Assembly (NCBI GenBank): GCA_022844485.1
Contig: JALHLQ010000001.1
Span: forward strand, 476,369-540,368
Direction: 5' to 3'
From: Xanthobacteraceae bacterium
GTDB lineage: Bacteria > Pseudomonadota > Alphaproteobacteria > Rhizobiales > Xanthobacteraceae
Length of the DNA stretch: 64,000 nucleotides
The position numbers were made by a program, and so were the translations under genes. Below are positions 1 through 8,938 of this stretch, in pieces; position 1 is the first letter of the stretch; each line of letters begins with the position of its first letter. The notes under the pieces were generated by a model. The model saw nothing but the letters and a program-made list of their open reading frames with translations, did no database searches and was not told the DNA's origin.

Positions 1-1
1 C

Positions 2-286
2 GAGCGAATGGCGAAACGGATCAACAATGCCGGCGCAATCTTCATCGGCCCCCATACGCCGGAAGCGATCGGGGATTATGTGGCGGGCTCCAATCACGTG
101 CTGCCGACCGCGCGCTCGGCCCGCTTTTCGTCCGGGCTCGGCGTGTTGGATTTCATGAAGCGAACCTCCATCCTTAAACTTGGCCCGGATTCGTTACGCA
201 AGCTTGCGCCGGCTGCGATCGCGCTCGGCGAAGCCGAGGGGCTCGACGCCCATGCGCGTTCGGTAGCCATCCGCTTGAATCAATAA
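2..286 (+). CDS. hisD: Histidinol dehydrogenase, C-terminal part (cut by window edge)
   Basis: HisD oxidises L-histidinol to L-histidine in the last two steps of histidine synthesis, in the cytoplasm with zinc. Only the last 94 residues are present, because the reading frame is open to the first base; the family is about 430 residues long. The visible part carries the family signature [11 protein letters not shown] followed by GSNHVLPT, which contains an active-site histidine. Near the end, the E-G-L-D-A-H stretch matches the known zinc-ligand Glu and His spacing. Its stop codon overlaps the start of the next gene by one base (TAATG), so the two are probably translationally coupled. The identification is firm and the start lies outside the window. 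Confidence 0.95.
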   Translation, partial: ERMAKRINNAGAIFIGPHTPEAIGDYVAGSNHVLPTARSARFSSGLGVLDFMKRTSILKLGPDSLRKLAPAAIALGEAEGLDAHARSVAIRLNQ

Positions 287-780
287 TGACCGCCGGTTCG
301 ACGATCGATGGAGCCAAGTACCGCCTGGCGGCGGTGACGCTCGATGAAAATTCGATCGGCACCCCGAATCGCGATGTCGAGCATGAACGCGCGGTCGCGA
401 TCTACGACCTTCTGGAGGACAACGTCTTTGTCCCGATCGGACATGCCGGCGGGCCTTATGCTCTCCGCCTGGCGATCACCGAGAACCGGCTTCTGTTCGA
501 TATTCGGCTCGCCGACGATTCTCCCGTCGTGGCCCATTTGCTGTCGCTGACGCCGTTCCGCCGCATCGTGAAGGATTACTTCATGATCTGCGACAGTTAC
601 TACAAGGCGATCCGCACGGCCTCCCCCAGCCAGATCGAGGCGATCGACATGGGCCGCCGCGGTTTGCACAACGAAGGCTCCACGCTCTTGATGGAGCGGC
701 TCCAAGGAAAAGTGGAGCTTGATTTCGACACCGCCAGACGGTTGTTCACGCTCTTGAGCGTGCTGCACTGGAAGGGCTGA
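286..780 (+). CDS. UPF0262 family protein
   Basis: A 164-residue protein of the UPF0262 family, which is found in alphaproteobacteria directly after hisD and has no established function. The sequence matches the family throughout, with the conserved stretches [14 protein letters not shown] near residue 32 and [17 protein letters not shown] near residue 89. No signal peptide, membrane helix or known catalytic motif is visible, so it is likely cytoplasmic. The ATG overlaps the hisD stop by one base, and its own stop lies one base before the next start. It therefore belongs to one transcription unit with hisD and the phosphatase gene. The family is confidently recognised; no function is claimed. 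Confidence 0.92.
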   Translation: MTAGSTIDGAKYRLAAVTLDENSIGTPNRDVEHERAVAIYDLLEDNVFVPIGHAGGPYALRLAITENRLLFDIRLADDSPVVAHLLSLTPFRRIVKDYFMICDSYYKAIRTASPSQIEAIDMGRRGLHNEGSTLLMERLQGKVELDFDTARRLFTLLSVLHWKG

Positions 781-781
781 G

Positions 782-1249
782 ATGGCCGGCCCAAGCCGCG
801 GACAGCGGCCCCAAGCCGTGCTGTTCGCGTGCAGGCTGAATGCCATACGATCTCCCATCGCCGAGGCCATCTGCCGACACCTGTTCGGAACCTCGCTCTA
901 TGTCCGTTCCGCGGGCGTGATCAAGGGCGACTCCGAACCCTTTGCCGCGGCGGTGCTCGACGAGATCGGGCTCGATTTGAAAAAGCATCGGCCGCATACC
1001 TTCGAAGAGATCGAAGAGCTCGAGGGACTGAACTTCGACCTGATCGTGACCCTGGCGCCGGAGGCCCACCACAAGGCTCTGGAGCTCACGCGCACGCACG
1101 CGATCGATGTCGAGTATTGGCCAACGCCCGATGTCTCGGATATCGGCGGCAGCCGCGAACAGCGTCTTGCCGCCTATCGGGAGGTGCGGGACATGCTCAT
1201 GAAGCGCATCAAGGAGCGGTTCGATTGGCGCCCAGGTGGGGGATCATGA
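782..1249 (+). CDS. Low-molecular-weight protein-tyrosine-phosphatase / ArsC-like family protein
   Basis: A 155-residue protein with the LMW-PTP fold. The phosphatase loop CRLNAIRS gives the C-X5-R-S motif with Cys17 as nucleophile and Arg23 binding phosphate. Asp117 in the TPD stretch is the likely general acid. This family also includes thioredoxin-type arsenate reductases, and the sequence alone does not decide between the two; the housekeeping position between UPF0262 and infA favours a phosphatase role. It starts one base after the UPF0262 stop, consistent with an operon, and ends in a glycine-rich tail. Substrate unknown. Confidence 0.85.
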   Translation: MAGPSRGQRPQAVLFACRLNAIRSPIAEAICRHLFGTSLYVRSAGVIKGDSEPFAAAVLDEIGLDLKKHRPHTFEEIEELEGLNFDLIVTLAPEAHHKALELTRTHAIDVEYWPTPDVSDIGGSREQRLAAYREVRDMLMKRIKERFDWRPGGGS

Positions 1250-1392
1250 CGGGCGGGCAGGCCGGTACGAGCGGCTGTTGTGCGGGAATGGAGATTCCGC
1301 TAATTTCCGCGCGCAATTCCTCCGAGGATGGTGAGAAAGGCGGAGGCCGGGCTGCCGAAAGGGCGCGACAGGCCATCCCATACAAGATTTGC

Positions 1393-1611
1393 ATGTCGAA
1401 AGAAAAACCTCTGGAATTTCCCGGTATCGTCACGGAACTGCTCCCGAACGCCACTTTCCGGGTGAAGCTTGAGAATGGTCACGAAATCATCGCCCACACG
1501 GCCGGACGCATGCGCAAGAACCGAATTCGTGTCCTGGCCGGCGACAAAATTCTTGTCGAAATGACGCCCTACGATTTGACAAAGGGCCGAGTCACCTACC
1601 GTTTCAAATGA
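1393..1611 (+). CDS. infA: Translation initiation factor IF-1
   Basis: IF-1 binds the A site of the 30S subunit during initiation and helps IF-2 and IF-3. The 72-residue product is of family length and is a single S1/OB-fold domain, including [20 protein letters not shown] and the C-terminal GRVTYRFK. The frame is open much further upstream, but the ATG at 1393 gives the canonical start MSKEKPLEF, so the longer version is rejected. The gene lies 143 bases after the phosphatase gene, enough room for its own promoter. The hisD to infA to maf order is conserved in related genomes. Confidence 0.97.
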   Translation: MSKEKPLEFPGIVTELLPNATFRVKLENGHEIIAHTAGRMRKNRIRVLAGDKILVEMTPYDLTKGRVTYRFK

Positions 1612-1677
1612 TCGGGGCACAGGATCGCGGGGCGGCGCACGCCTTGTCCGGGCCTTAAGGGGGCGAGCGCTCAAGCG

Positions 1678-2307
1678 ATGATCGGCCAGTTGAAGCTCGT
1701 TCTCGCCTCCGGCTCGCCGCGGCGTCTGGGTCTGTTGAACCAAGCCGGCATCGAGCCGGATGCCTTGATGCCCTCCGAAGTCGACGAAATTCCCATCAAG
1801 GGCGAATTGCCGCGCGCCCTCGCAAACCGTCTTGCGCGCGAAAAGGCGGAGGCTTCGCTGGCCGCCGTGCGGCGCGAGGAAAGTCTGCGCGGCGCTTTCA
1901 TCATTGCCGCCGATACGGTGGTGGCGGTCGGCCGGCGCGTCATGCCGAAGACAGAGTTGATGGAAGAGGCGGCCCAATGCTTGCGTCTTCTCTCCGGCCG
2001 CAACCATCGCGTCTATACCAGCGTCTGTCTGGTCACGCCCAAGGAAGCGTTTCGCCAGCGCCTGGTCGAGACGCGTGTTCGGTTCAAGCGGCTGTCGACG
2101 GATGAGATCGAAGCCTATCTCGCGTCTGGCGAGTGGCGCGGCAAAGCGGGCGGATACGCGGCGCAAGGGCTCGCCGGCACATTCGTCGTCAAGATTGCCG
2201 GCTCGTTCAGCAACGTGGTCGGATTGCCGCTCTACGAAACCGTGTCCCTGCTCGAGGGGGAAGGCTATCCTGTTCGGTTCGGCTGGCTGAACGCTGCACA
2301 GGTTTGA
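1678..2307 (+). CDS. maf: Maf-family nucleoside triphosphate pyrophosphatase
   Basis: Maf proteins hydrolyse non-canonical or m7G-type nucleoside triphosphates to monophosphates, a house-cleaning role; they were first named as septum formation inhibitors. The 209-residue protein has the N-terminal signature [12 protein letters not shown] near residue 9, the S-E-V-D-E motif near residue 38, and AADTVV with the catalytic Asp79. The length fits the family. It follows infA by 66 bases. In relatives maf is usually followed by yacG, but here two metabolic genes lie between them. Which of the Maf substrate subfamilies it belongs to cannot be fixed here. Confidence 0.93.
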   Translation: MIGQLKLVLASGSPRRLGLLNQAGIEPDALMPSEVDEIPIKGELPRALANRLAREKAEASLAAVRREESLRGAFIIAADTVVAVGRRVMPKTELMEEAAQCLRLLSGRNHRVYTSVCLVTPKEAFRQRLVETRVRFKRLSTDEIEAYLASGEWRGKAGGYAAQGLAGTFVVKIAGSFSNVVGLPLYETVSLLEGEGYPVRFGWLNAAQV

Positions 2308-2311
2308 GTCC

Positions 2312-3820
2312 ATGAACGTTGCGCTTTGGCTTGAGCGCGCTGGAAAAAGCCATCCCGATAGGCCGGCTGTCGGGTTTGGGCGGCAGGTGGTGCGCACCTA
2401 TGCGCAGGCCGCCTCCCGCGCGGCCCGGCTTGCGGGCTCGTTGCGCAACAGGCTGAACCTGTCGCCGGGCGACCGCGTGGCGATCATCGCAAAGAATTCG
2501 CCAGAGTATCTCGAAGCGCTTGATGCGATCTGGCATGCCGGGCTTGCTGCCGTCCCCGCCAATGCCAAGCTGCACGGATTGGAGCTTGCCTACATCCTCG
2601 AGCATTCCGGTGCGCGCGTTTGTCTTGCTTCCGAGGGCCTTGTCGACGTGGTCGCGCCCCACGCGCCGGCGGGCCTTGAAAGGCTGATCACGATCGGCAG
2701 TCCCGACTTTGACGCGCTTTTCACGGCTGACCCGGTTTCCGTCCTGCCGCGCGGCGGCGACGACCTCGCCTGGCTGTTCTACACCTCGGGAACAACGGGA
2801 CGTCCCAAAGGCGCGATGCTGACGCACCGCAATCTTTCCTGGTGCGCCCATGCCTATGCGTCAGAGGTTGATCCGGTTTCTCCGGGCGATCCGGTGCTGC
2901 ATGCCGCTCCCATGAGCCATGGCTCCGGCATGTACATCCTGCCCCACATCGCGCGCCTCGGAGTGAACGTCATACCCGAGTCGGGCGCCTTCGAGCCGGC
3001 CGAGATCTTCGACCTTGCCGCCTATTGGCCGCGAATTTCCATGTTCGCTGCGCCGACCATGGTGAAGCGCCTGATCGAATGCACATCCGATTGCAGGAAC
3101 GAGAACATTCGCACCATCATCTGGGGCGGTGCCCCGATGTACATCGAGGATGCGATCCGCGCACTCGATCGGTTCGGACCACGCTTTGCGCAAATCTATG
3201 GGCAAGGCGAAAGCCCGATGACAATTACAACCTTGTCGAAATCCGATATTGCCGATCGAGAGCATCCGCGCTGGCGCCAGCGTCTCGGCTCCGCCGGCCG
3301 CCCCTATGCCTGCGTTGACGTGATGGTCGCCGATGATGAGGACCAAGCTATTGCACCCGGCGAGACCGGCGAAATCCTCGTGCGCGGCGACGTGGTCATG
3401 CCGGGCTATTGGCAGAATGCGGAAGCCAGCTCCGCGGCGCTGAAAAAGGGATGGCTGCACACAGGCGACGTCGGTACATTCGATTCCGACGGGTACTTGA
3501 CGCTGAAGGATCGCTCGAAAGATCTGATCATCTCCGGCGGCTCGAATATCTATCCACGCGAGATCGAGGAAGTCTTGCTCAAGCATCCGGGTGTGCGCGA
3601 AGCCTCGGTGATTGGCCGCGATGACCCGGAATGGGGCGAGGTCGTTGTAGCCTATGTCGCCGGGCATGCCACGCCGGCTGAACTGGACGCGCTCTGTCTT
3701 TCGGAGATCGCCCGCTTCAAGCGCCCGAAGCACTATCTGTTCGTTGAGGCTTTGCCGAAAAACAATTACGGCAAGATCCTGAAGACCGAGCTTCGGGAAT
3801 TGGACAAGAAGCGCAGCTGA
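2312..3820 (+). CDS. AMP-dependent acyl-CoA synthetase/ligase
   Basis: A 502-residue adenylate-forming enzyme that would activate a carboxylic acid to acyl-AMP and then to acyl-CoA. Core motifs are present in order: the phosphate loop YTSGTTGRPKG at residues 157-167, YGQGESP near 295, GWLHTGDVG near 380, the hinge region SGGSNIYPREIEE near 408, and the C-terminal catalytic lysine K488 in NNYGKILKTEL. The start lies four bases after the maf stop. A short-chain dehydrogenase follows within 26 bases, suggesting a small catabolic pair. Substrate unknown: it could be a medium- or long-chain fatty acid or an aryl or branched acid. Confidence 0.88.
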   Translation: MNVALWLERAGKSHPDRPAVGFGRQVVRTYAQAASRAARLAGSLRNRLNLSPGDRVAIIAKNSPEYLEALDAIWHAGLAAVPANAKLHGLELAYILEHSGARVCLASEGLVDVVAPHAPAGLERLITIGSPDFDALFTADPVSVLPRGGDDLAWLFYTSGTTGRPKGAMLTHRNLSWCAHAYASEVDPVSPGDPVLHAAPMSHGSGMYILPHIARLGVNVIPESGAFEPAEIFDLAAYWPRISMFAAPTMVKRLIECTSDCRNENIRTIIWGGAPMYIEDAIRALDRFGPRFAQIYGQGESPMTITTLSKSDIADREHPRWRQRLGSAGRPYACVDVMVADDEDQAIAPGETGEILVRGDVVMPGYWQNAEASSAALKKGWLHTGDVGTFDSDGYLTLKDRSKDLIISGGSNIYPREIEEVLLKHPGVREASVIGRDDPEWGEVVVAYVAGHATPAELDALCLSEIARFKRPKHYLFVEALPKNNYGKILKTELRELDKKRS

Positions 3821-3846
3821 TCGCGCAGCTCTCGCTAGGAGACACC

Positions 3847-4653
3847 ATGCCCAATCGCCTGGCCAGCAAAGTCGCGATCGTCGTCGGCGCCGGATCGATC
3901 GGGCCCGGCTGGGGCAACGGCAAGGCCACCGCCGTCGCCTTTGCCCGCGAGGGGGCGAAAGTCTTGTGCGCGGATATCAATCTTGGCGCGGCTGAGGAAA
4001 CCGCGGGAATCATCAAGACAGAGGGCGGCGAGGCGCGGGCCATCCGCACGGACGTGACCAAGGAGGCCGAGGTGCTCGCCATGGTCGAGGCTTGCAGGCA
4101 CGCTTACGGCCGCATCGATATCCTCGACAACAATGTCGGCATTGCCGAGATGGGCGGCGTTGCCGACATCACGGAAGAATCTTGGGATCGCGTCTTTGCC
4201 GTGAACTTGAAAAGTGCATTCCTCACGATGAAGCACGTCATTCCAGTGATGGAGGGGCAGGGCGGAGGGTCGATCATCAACATCTCCTCCATCGCTTCGA
4301 TCCGCTACACCGGCGTTCCTTACGCGACCTATTACGCGACAAAAGCGGCGATGAATCATCTGACGCGGACGACGGCCGTCCAGTACGCGCCCAAGAACAT
4401 CCGGGTGAATGCGATCCTGCCGGGCTTGATGGAGACGCCGATGGTCGCGCACACCGCGGGGCTGGCGCAATCCTATGCGGCCGGCGATCTTGAGGAGATG
4501 TGGCGCGTCCGCGCGCGCCAGGTCCCGATGGGCCGCGGCGGAGAAGCCTGGGATGTCGCCTGGGCGGCGGTCTACCTCGCGAGCGACGAAGCGAAGTATG
4601 TGACCGGGATCGAACTCGTCGTCGACGGCGGGATCACGCTGAAATATTCCTGA
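3847..4653 (+). CDS. SDR family NAD(P)-dependent oxidoreductase
   Basis: A 268-residue short-chain dehydrogenase/reductase. The nucleotide-binding motif is the slightly altered GAGSIGPGWGNG near residue 15. The catalytic set is visible as the serine in NISSIAS near residue 148 and the Y-X3-K pair Tyr162/Lys166 in YYATK. The C-terminal TGIELVVDGG is typical of classical SDRs. A good ribosome site (GGAGA) precedes the ATG. It lies just after the CoA ligase, so it may act on a hydroxy- or keto-acid derivative in the same pathway, but the substrate cannot be read from the sequence. Confidence 0.88.
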   Translation: MPNRLASKVAIVVGAGSIGPGWGNGKATAVAFAREGAKVLCADINLGAAEETAGIIKTEGGEARAIRTDVTKEAEVLAMVEACRHAYGRIDILDNNVGIAEMGGVADITEESWDRVFAVNLKSAFLTMKHVIPVMEGQGGGSIINISSIASIRYTGVPYATYYATKAAMNHLTRTTAVQYAPKNIRVNAILPGLMETPMVAHTAGLAQSYAAGDLEEMWRVRARQVPMGRGGEAWDVAWAAVYLASDEAKYVTGIELVVDGGITLKYS

Positions 4654-4718
4654 GCCGAACCGCCCTTAGATTTCGGCGGACGGCGGACTATCTCTCAGCC
4701 GTCAATCAGAAGCGCGCC

Positions 4719-4925
4719 ATGTCCGACATGCCGAGCCCAAAACCCTGTCCGATCTGCGGCAAGCCCGCCGTGATGGAATTTCGTCCATTCTGCTCGCGGC
4801 GATGCGGCGATATCGACCTGCACCGCTGGCTCTCGGGTGGCTACGCCATCCCCGCCGTGGAACAGGACGAGTCCGAGAACGAAGCGACCGCGCCAAGACC
4901 TCTTGGGCCGAAGCCCGAACGCTAA
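4719..4925 (+). CDS. yacG: DNA gyrase inhibitor YacG
   Basis: YacG is a small zinc protein that binds GyrB and inhibits gyrase. The 68-residue product has the four zinc cysteines Cys10, Cys13, Cys25 and Cys29 (CPIC and CSRRC) and the following DIDLHRWLSGGY motif, then a short acidic, low-complexity tail. The ATG at 4719 is chosen because the upstream open frame lies over the end of the dehydrogenase gene and has no homology. In relatives it directly follows maf; here it is separated from maf by about 2.4 kb. The convergent dctM stop is one base away. Confidence 0.93.
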   Translation: MSDMPSPKPCPICGKPAVMEFRPFCSRRCGDIDLHRWLSGGYAIPAVEQDESENEATAPRPLGPKPER

Positions 4926-4926
4926 T

Positions 4927-6297
4927 TCAGTTGCCGACGCTCCCGTACATTTTCTCTGGGAGCCAAAGGACAAGATCAGGCCAGATGAACGTCGCCGCGA
5001 CGGCGAGCAGCTGCAGGACCACGAAGGGGATGATTCCCACATAGATGTGGCCGGTGGTGATTTCCTTCGGAACGACGCCTTTCAGATAGAACAGGGAGAA
5101 GCCGACCGGCGGGGTGAGGAACGAGGTTTGCAGGCAGACGGCGAACACGACAACGAACCAGACAAGATTGAACCCGAGATCCTTCACGACGGGGGCCACC
5201 AGCGGCAGGATGATCAGCACGATCTCAAGCCAGTCGAGAAAGAAGCCGGCAATGAACGCGACGAACAGGATGAAGATGACGATACCGGTCGGACCGAACG
5301 GGAGACCTTTGAGCAGATGGCCGATGAACTCGTCTCCTCCCAGGGAGCGCATGACGAGCGCGAAAGCCGTCGCGCCCAGGAAGATGCCGAAGATGAACGC
5401 GCTCGTCAGCGTCGTTTCGATGCCGACTTGACGGATCACTTTGAGATTAAGTCTGCCGTTGACGGCGGCGAGGAGAGTGGCGCCGAACGCTCCCACTCCG
5501 GAAGCCTCCGTCGGGGTGGCAATGCCGAAGAAAATCGTGCCGAGCACGGCGAGGATGAGCGCCGCCGTCGGCACCGTTGCGAAAATTGCGCCCCAGATCT
5601 CCCGTCCGGTCAATCGGTGGCGGTGTTTCGGCGCGGGCGCGACATCGGGCTGAATTTGCGCAATGACGATGACATAGATCAGGTAAAACGCTCCGAGCAG
5701 GAGGCCGGGTATGATAGCGCCCATGAAGAGGTCGCCGACCGATATCGAGAGCTGGTCGGCCATGATCACGAGCATGATGGAGGGCGGGATCAGGATGCCG
5801 AGCGTTCCCGAAGCCGCAACGACGCCAGATGCAAGCGACTTCGAATAGTTTTGCTGCATCATGATCGGGATCGACAGCGTGGCCAGAAGGACGACCGACG
5901 CGCCGACGATCCCGGTCGACGCGGCGAGCAGGATGCCGATCAGCACCACTGTGATTGCGAGCCCGCCACGTAATTCGCCGAACACGCGGACGAAATTCGT
6001 CATCATCTTTTCGGCGACGCCCGATCGATCGAGCATCAGCCCCATGTAAATGAACATGGGCAACGCCACGAGCACCCAATTCGCCATCTGCGCAAAAACG
6101 CGGTCGACGATGATGGCGAAATTTTCCCACCGGTTGAGCAGGAACGTATCGAGACCGAAATAGGTATTCAGGAAGATGCCACCCGCCGTGAACAGGAGCG
6201 AGAGACCGCCGAGCAGCCACGCGATCGGGTAGCCCGTGAAAAGGCTCCCGATGAAGGCCAGCAGGAACACGATGACAATGAATTCGTAGACTTCCAT
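4927..6297 (-). CDS. dctM: TRAP transporter large permease subunit (DctM type)
   Basis: The large membrane subunit of a TRAP carboxylate transporter; it carries the sodium-driven translocation path. The 456-residue product is almost entirely hydrophobic helices, with family stretches such as ASTGIVGASVVLLATLSIP, GTLGILIPPSIM and TSFLTPPVGFSLFYLKGV. The ATG at 6297 is preferred to an upstream one at 6315, because a GGGGGA ribosome site lies just before it and the product then begins MEVYEFIV. It lies 37 bases after dctQ, and the order dctP, dctQ, dctM on the minus strand forms one operon. Substrate type is inferred from the binding protein: a small oxo- or hydroxy-carboxylate. Confidence 0.93.
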   Translation of the reverse strand: MEVYEFIVIVFLLAFIGSLFTGYPIAWLLGGLSLLFTAGGIFLNTYFGLDTFLLNRWENFAIIVDRVFAQMANWVLVALPMFIYMGLMLDRSGVAEKMMTNFVRVFGELRGGLAITVVLIGILLAASTGIVGASVVLLATLSIPIMMQQNYSKSLASGVVAASGTLGILIPPSIMLVIMADQLSISVGDLFMGAIIPGLLLGAFYLIYVIVIAQIQPDVAPAPKHRHRLTGREIWGAIFATVPTAALILAVLGTIFFGIATPTEASGVGAFGATLLAAVNGRLNLKVIRQVGIETTLTSAFIFGIFLGATAFALVMRSLGGDEFIGHLLKGLPFGPTGIVIFILFVAFIAGFFLDWLEIVLIILPLVAPVVKDLGFNLVWFVVVFAVCLQTSFLTPPVGFSLFYLKGVVPKEITTGHIYVGIIPFVVLQLLAVAATFIWPDLVLWLPEKMYGSVGN

Positions 6298-6334
6298 GGG
6301 TTCCCCCAGAACCACGGCTGCGCGGGCGCCAGAC

Positions 6335-6901
6335 TCAATGAGGCCGTCTAAGCGCCGCGGCTACGCGCGACAGCCGCGACACGGCCGTCATCGCCAAGAG
6401 AACGAAGGTGATGGTGATGAACGCCTTCAACACATAGCGATAGGGCAAGCCGTCTGGCGCCGCCGAAATCTCGTTCACCCGCCAGGAATCGAGCACGTAG
6501 GGAACCGACCACCAAGAAACGAAGATCGAGAAGGGAAGCAGGAAAACCAAGAGTCCGATGAACTCGATCCACAAACGTCGCCTGTATGACATGTGCTCGG
6601 CGAAGACGTCGATTCGCACGTGCCGCTCCGCAACTTCAGCGAATGGAATGCCGAGCATGAAGCCGATCGCGTAGAGATGCCACTGCATCTCCTCCATACG
6701 GATCGAGCCGAGCCCGAAAGCGTAGCGTTGCACAACCTGATAGATGATCAACAGCATGAGCACCGTCCAGATCCAGGACGACGCTTCGCCGATCGTCGTG
6801 ATGATGCCGTCAAGCGCGCGTGAAAGACGCGTATGCGGCAGGGGAATACCGGAAGGCCCGGCTAGCGGGCCATCCGGTGCATGTGTTGCGGCTGTCGCCA
6901 T
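6335..6901 (-). CDS. dctQ: TRAP transporter small permease subunit (DctQ type)
   Basis: The small membrane subunit of the TRAP transporter, which stabilises the large permease and helps dock the periplasmic binding protein. The 188-residue protein has four predicted membrane helices, around residues 35-55, 70-90, 110-130 and 155-175, with the family stretch RMEEMQWHLYAIGFMLG and the VRIDVF motif after the second helix. Both ends of the operon context are intact: the binding protein gene ends 12 bases upstream and dctM starts 37 bases downstream. The N-terminal 25 residues are proline- and alanine-rich and probably disordered. Confidence 0.9.
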   Translation of the reverse strand: MATAATHAPDGPLAGPSGIPLPHTRLSRALDGIITTIGEASSWIWTVLMLLIIYQVVQRYAFGLGSIRMEEMQWHLYAIGFMLGIPFAEVAERHVRIDVFAEHMSYRRRLWIEFIGLLVFLLPFSIFVSWWSVPYVLDSWRVNEISAAPDGLPYRYVLKAFITITFVLLAMTAVSRLSRVAAALRRPH

Positions 6902-6913
6902 TTTGAGAACGGT

Positions 6914-7969
6914 TTATTTGAAGTCGCGCGGGAGATAGCCGAGCTCTTTCCACTTCTGGTTCTGCGCCATGAAAGCCTGCTGGCTATCATAGACTTTCTT
7001 GAATGACTCGTTCGCGCCAGATTTCTCGGCCATCACCTTCTTGGTCGCCGCTTGGAATGCCTTCAGGAGAGCACCCGGGACCTGCTTCACCTGCACGCCT
7101 TCCTTCTCGAACTTGGCGAGCGTCTTCGATTGCAGCGCCTCGGCCTTGGCCAGCGCCATTGCGACCCCGGCCGTGCAAGTGGTCTCGATCAGGGCCTGCG
7201 TCTGCGGGTTCAGCTTCTCCCAGGACTTCAGGTTCACGTAGAGGTACTGGTTCGTGGACGGCTGGTGCCAGCCAGGAAGGTAATAGTATTTCGCCACCTT
7301 GTAGAACCCGAGTTGGTCGTCGACAGTCGGCAGCGAGAATTCAGTCCCGTCGAGCACGCCCTTTTCTAAGGCTTGGAAAAGCTCGCCGCCGGGGAGTAGC
7401 GTCACCGACGCGCCAAGCTCCTTGTAGATGTCGCCGCCATAGCCGGCAGCGCGGAATTTCAATCCTTTCACGTCTTCCGGCGTGTTGATCTCCTTTCGGA
7501 ACCAGCCTGCGCCTTCGGGGCTGATCGTTCCGCAGAAGATCGGGTAGACGTTGAACGGCTTGAACAGCTCGCGCAGAAGCTCATTGCCACCGCCGAAATA
7601 CATCCACGCCATGAATTCGGGCGATTCCATCCCGAACGGAACGGCCCCGAACAAGGCCGCCGCGGGAACGCGGCCGACCTCATAGCCCATCCAGCTGTAG
7701 CCCGCTTCGACTTTGGCATCGGCGACGGATTCGAAGATCGCGAGCGGCGGAACAAGTTTTCCGGGTTCGAAAACCTGCAGCCGGATGCGCCCTCCTGACG
7801 CCTTCTCGATCTGCTGCGAGACCCAGGGCATGGTGTCCCCCAACGCGACGAGGTTCGAGCCGAAAGACATCGGCACGCCCCATCGAACAGCCTCGATTTG
7901 CTGCGCCTGGGCGCAGGTCGCTGCCAGGCTGATGGCGGAAGCGAAGGCTGCGGATTTCAGAAGAGTCAT
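6914..7969 (-). CDS. dctP: TRAP transporter solute-binding protein, TakP-like DctP family
   Basis: A 351-residue periplasmic binding protein that delivers substrate to the DctQM permease. The N-terminus is a clear Sec signal peptide ending near AQA (about residue 22). The body has family features: FEPGKLVPP, the carboxylate-binding region GLKFRAAGYGG, and YYYLPGWHQPS. The last motif resembles the subgroup of 2-oxoacid, lactate and mannitol binding proteins (TakP-like), so a small oxo- or hydroxy-carboxylate is the best guess. The ATG at 7969 is chosen over a start 93 codons upstream because it has a GGAGG site and the signal peptide. The promoter region upstream holds two palindromes. Confidence 0.92.
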   Translation of the reverse strand: MTLLKSAAFASAISLAATCAQAQQIEAVRWGVPMSFGSNLVALGDTMPWVSQQIEKASGGRIRLQVFEPGKLVPPLAIFESVADAKVEAGYSWMGYEVGRVPAAALFGAVPFGMESPEFMAWMYFGGGNELLRELFKPFNVYPIFCGTISPEGAGWFRKEINTPEDVKGLKFRAAGYGGDIYKELGASVTLLPGGELFQALEKGVLDGTEFSLPTVDDQLGFYKVAKYYYLPGWHQPSTNQYLYVNLKSWEKLNPQTQALIETTCTAGVAMALAKAEALQSKTLAKFEKEGVQVKQVPGALLKAFQAATKKVMAEKSGANESFKKVYDSQQAFMAQNQKWKELGYLPRDFK

Positions 7970-8050
7970 GGCCTTAATCCTCCAGAATGGCTCGGTCGAT
8001 CCTGATTGGGCTTGGATCGGGGGTCTTCCGCCCACCATGGGCCACCCTAT

Positions 8051-8078
8051 CGTGAATTCACGCGGGCTGGAAAGCCCG
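8051..8078. promoter_or_regulatory. Candidate operator: perfect 12-bp palindrome next to a 16-base hairpin
   Basis: Positions 8051-8062 read CGTGAATTCACG, a perfect 12-base palindrome. Immediately after it, 8063-8078 form a six-pair stem (CGGGCT and AGCCCG) with a GGAA loop. Both lie in the 291-base gap between dctP and the divergent DUF2865 gene, about 80-110 bases upstream of dctP. A regulator-binding site for the transporter operon is a reasonable guess, but no regulator gene is adjacent. Nothing else distinctive was seen in the gap. Confidence 0.35.
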
Positions 8079-8260
8079 AGAAATCCTACGCGGACGGCAT
8101 CGGAGGCTCCCTCCTGATCCATTCGCTTCGGAACCGAGCGTCCGGTCTTCCGTTGGTGTGCGCGCCGCTTTGTGTCGAGCGAGCGCAGGTCGCCTGCGTG
8201 AGTGAGTGTGTAGTGCGTCGGTTGGCTGTAGGACGTGCCGCGGGCCATGTTCGGGTCGTC

Positions 8261-8902
8261 ATGAGGTTCGCGGCCGCCTTGGTACTCGGGGCGGGCCTCC
8301 TCGCGGAATCAGCGGGCGCGCAGGGCTTTTTTGAGTATTTCTTCGGCCGTCCTCCGCCGGCTCAGCGTCTTCTCCCCTATGCCGATCCGTTCGGCGGGCC
8401 GGGGACTGCGCGTCCGCGGGAGTTCCCCGTTCCGCGCTCGGAGCCTGCGGTGCCCGGCGGGGACGTCATGTCCTACTGCGTACGCCTTTGCGACGGCCGC
8501 TATTTTCCCGTTCAGCGCGTGACCGGCGCAGACTCCGGCGAGCTCTGCGTGCGGATGTGTCCGGCGGCGACAACGCGGATTTTCTCCGGCCCGGAGATCG
8601 AGCGCGCGGTGTCCGCCGATGGCAGGCGCTACGCCGCTCTTCCGAATGCTTTTGTCTACAGAAAGCGGATCGTTTCCGATTGCACCTGCAACGGCAAGGA
8701 CCCTTTCGGGCTCGCTCGCGTCGACGTGAGCACGGATCCGACGCTGCGCACCGGCGATATCGTGGCGACATCTAAAGGCTTGCAGGCCTTCACCGGCGAG
8801 GGCCCTCCGCGCGCGTCGAACTTTACGCCGATCGAAAACTATTCGGCCCTATCCCCCGACATGCGCAAGCGCTTGTCGCGCCTGCGTGTCGCTGGAAACT
8901 AA
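8261..8902 (+). CDS. DUF2865 domain-containing secreted protein
   Basis: A 213-residue protein of unknown function. A signal peptide covers about residues 1-21 (hydrophobic ALVLGAGLLAES then AGAQ), followed by a proline-rich stretch. The DUF2865 region holds paired cysteines: CVRLC near residue 70, CVRMC near 95 and CTC near 145. These probably form disulfides in the periplasm. It includes the DGRYFPV motif typical of this alphaproteobacterial domain. The ATG at 8261 is chosen because the longer open frame upstream has no signal peptide and runs over the dctP promoter. It is divergent from the TRAP operon; no functional link to it is evident. Confidence 0.82.
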   Translation: MRFAAALVLGAGLLAESAGAQGFFEYFFGRPPPAQRLLPYADPFGGPGTARPREFPVPRSEPAVPGGDVMSYCVRLCDGRYFPVQRVTGADSGELCVRMCPAATTRIFSGPEIERAVSADGRRYAALPNAFVYRKRIVSDCTCNGKDPFGLARVDVSTDPTLRTGDIVATSKGLQAFTGEGPPRASNFTPIENYSALSPDMRKRLSRLRVAGN

Positions 8903-8938
8903 CGCATCGGAGAAGCGGATTCCGGTTCGCATCCCGTC

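Noticed and set aside
829..1392. N-terminal extension of infA
   Set aside because: The in-frame upstream codons overlie the phosphatase gene in another frame and are not conserved; IF-1 is 72 residues.
4837..5973. A 378-residue plus-strand open frame over dctM
   Set aside because: Acidic, low-complexity antisense of a membrane permease; the permease is complete and conserved.
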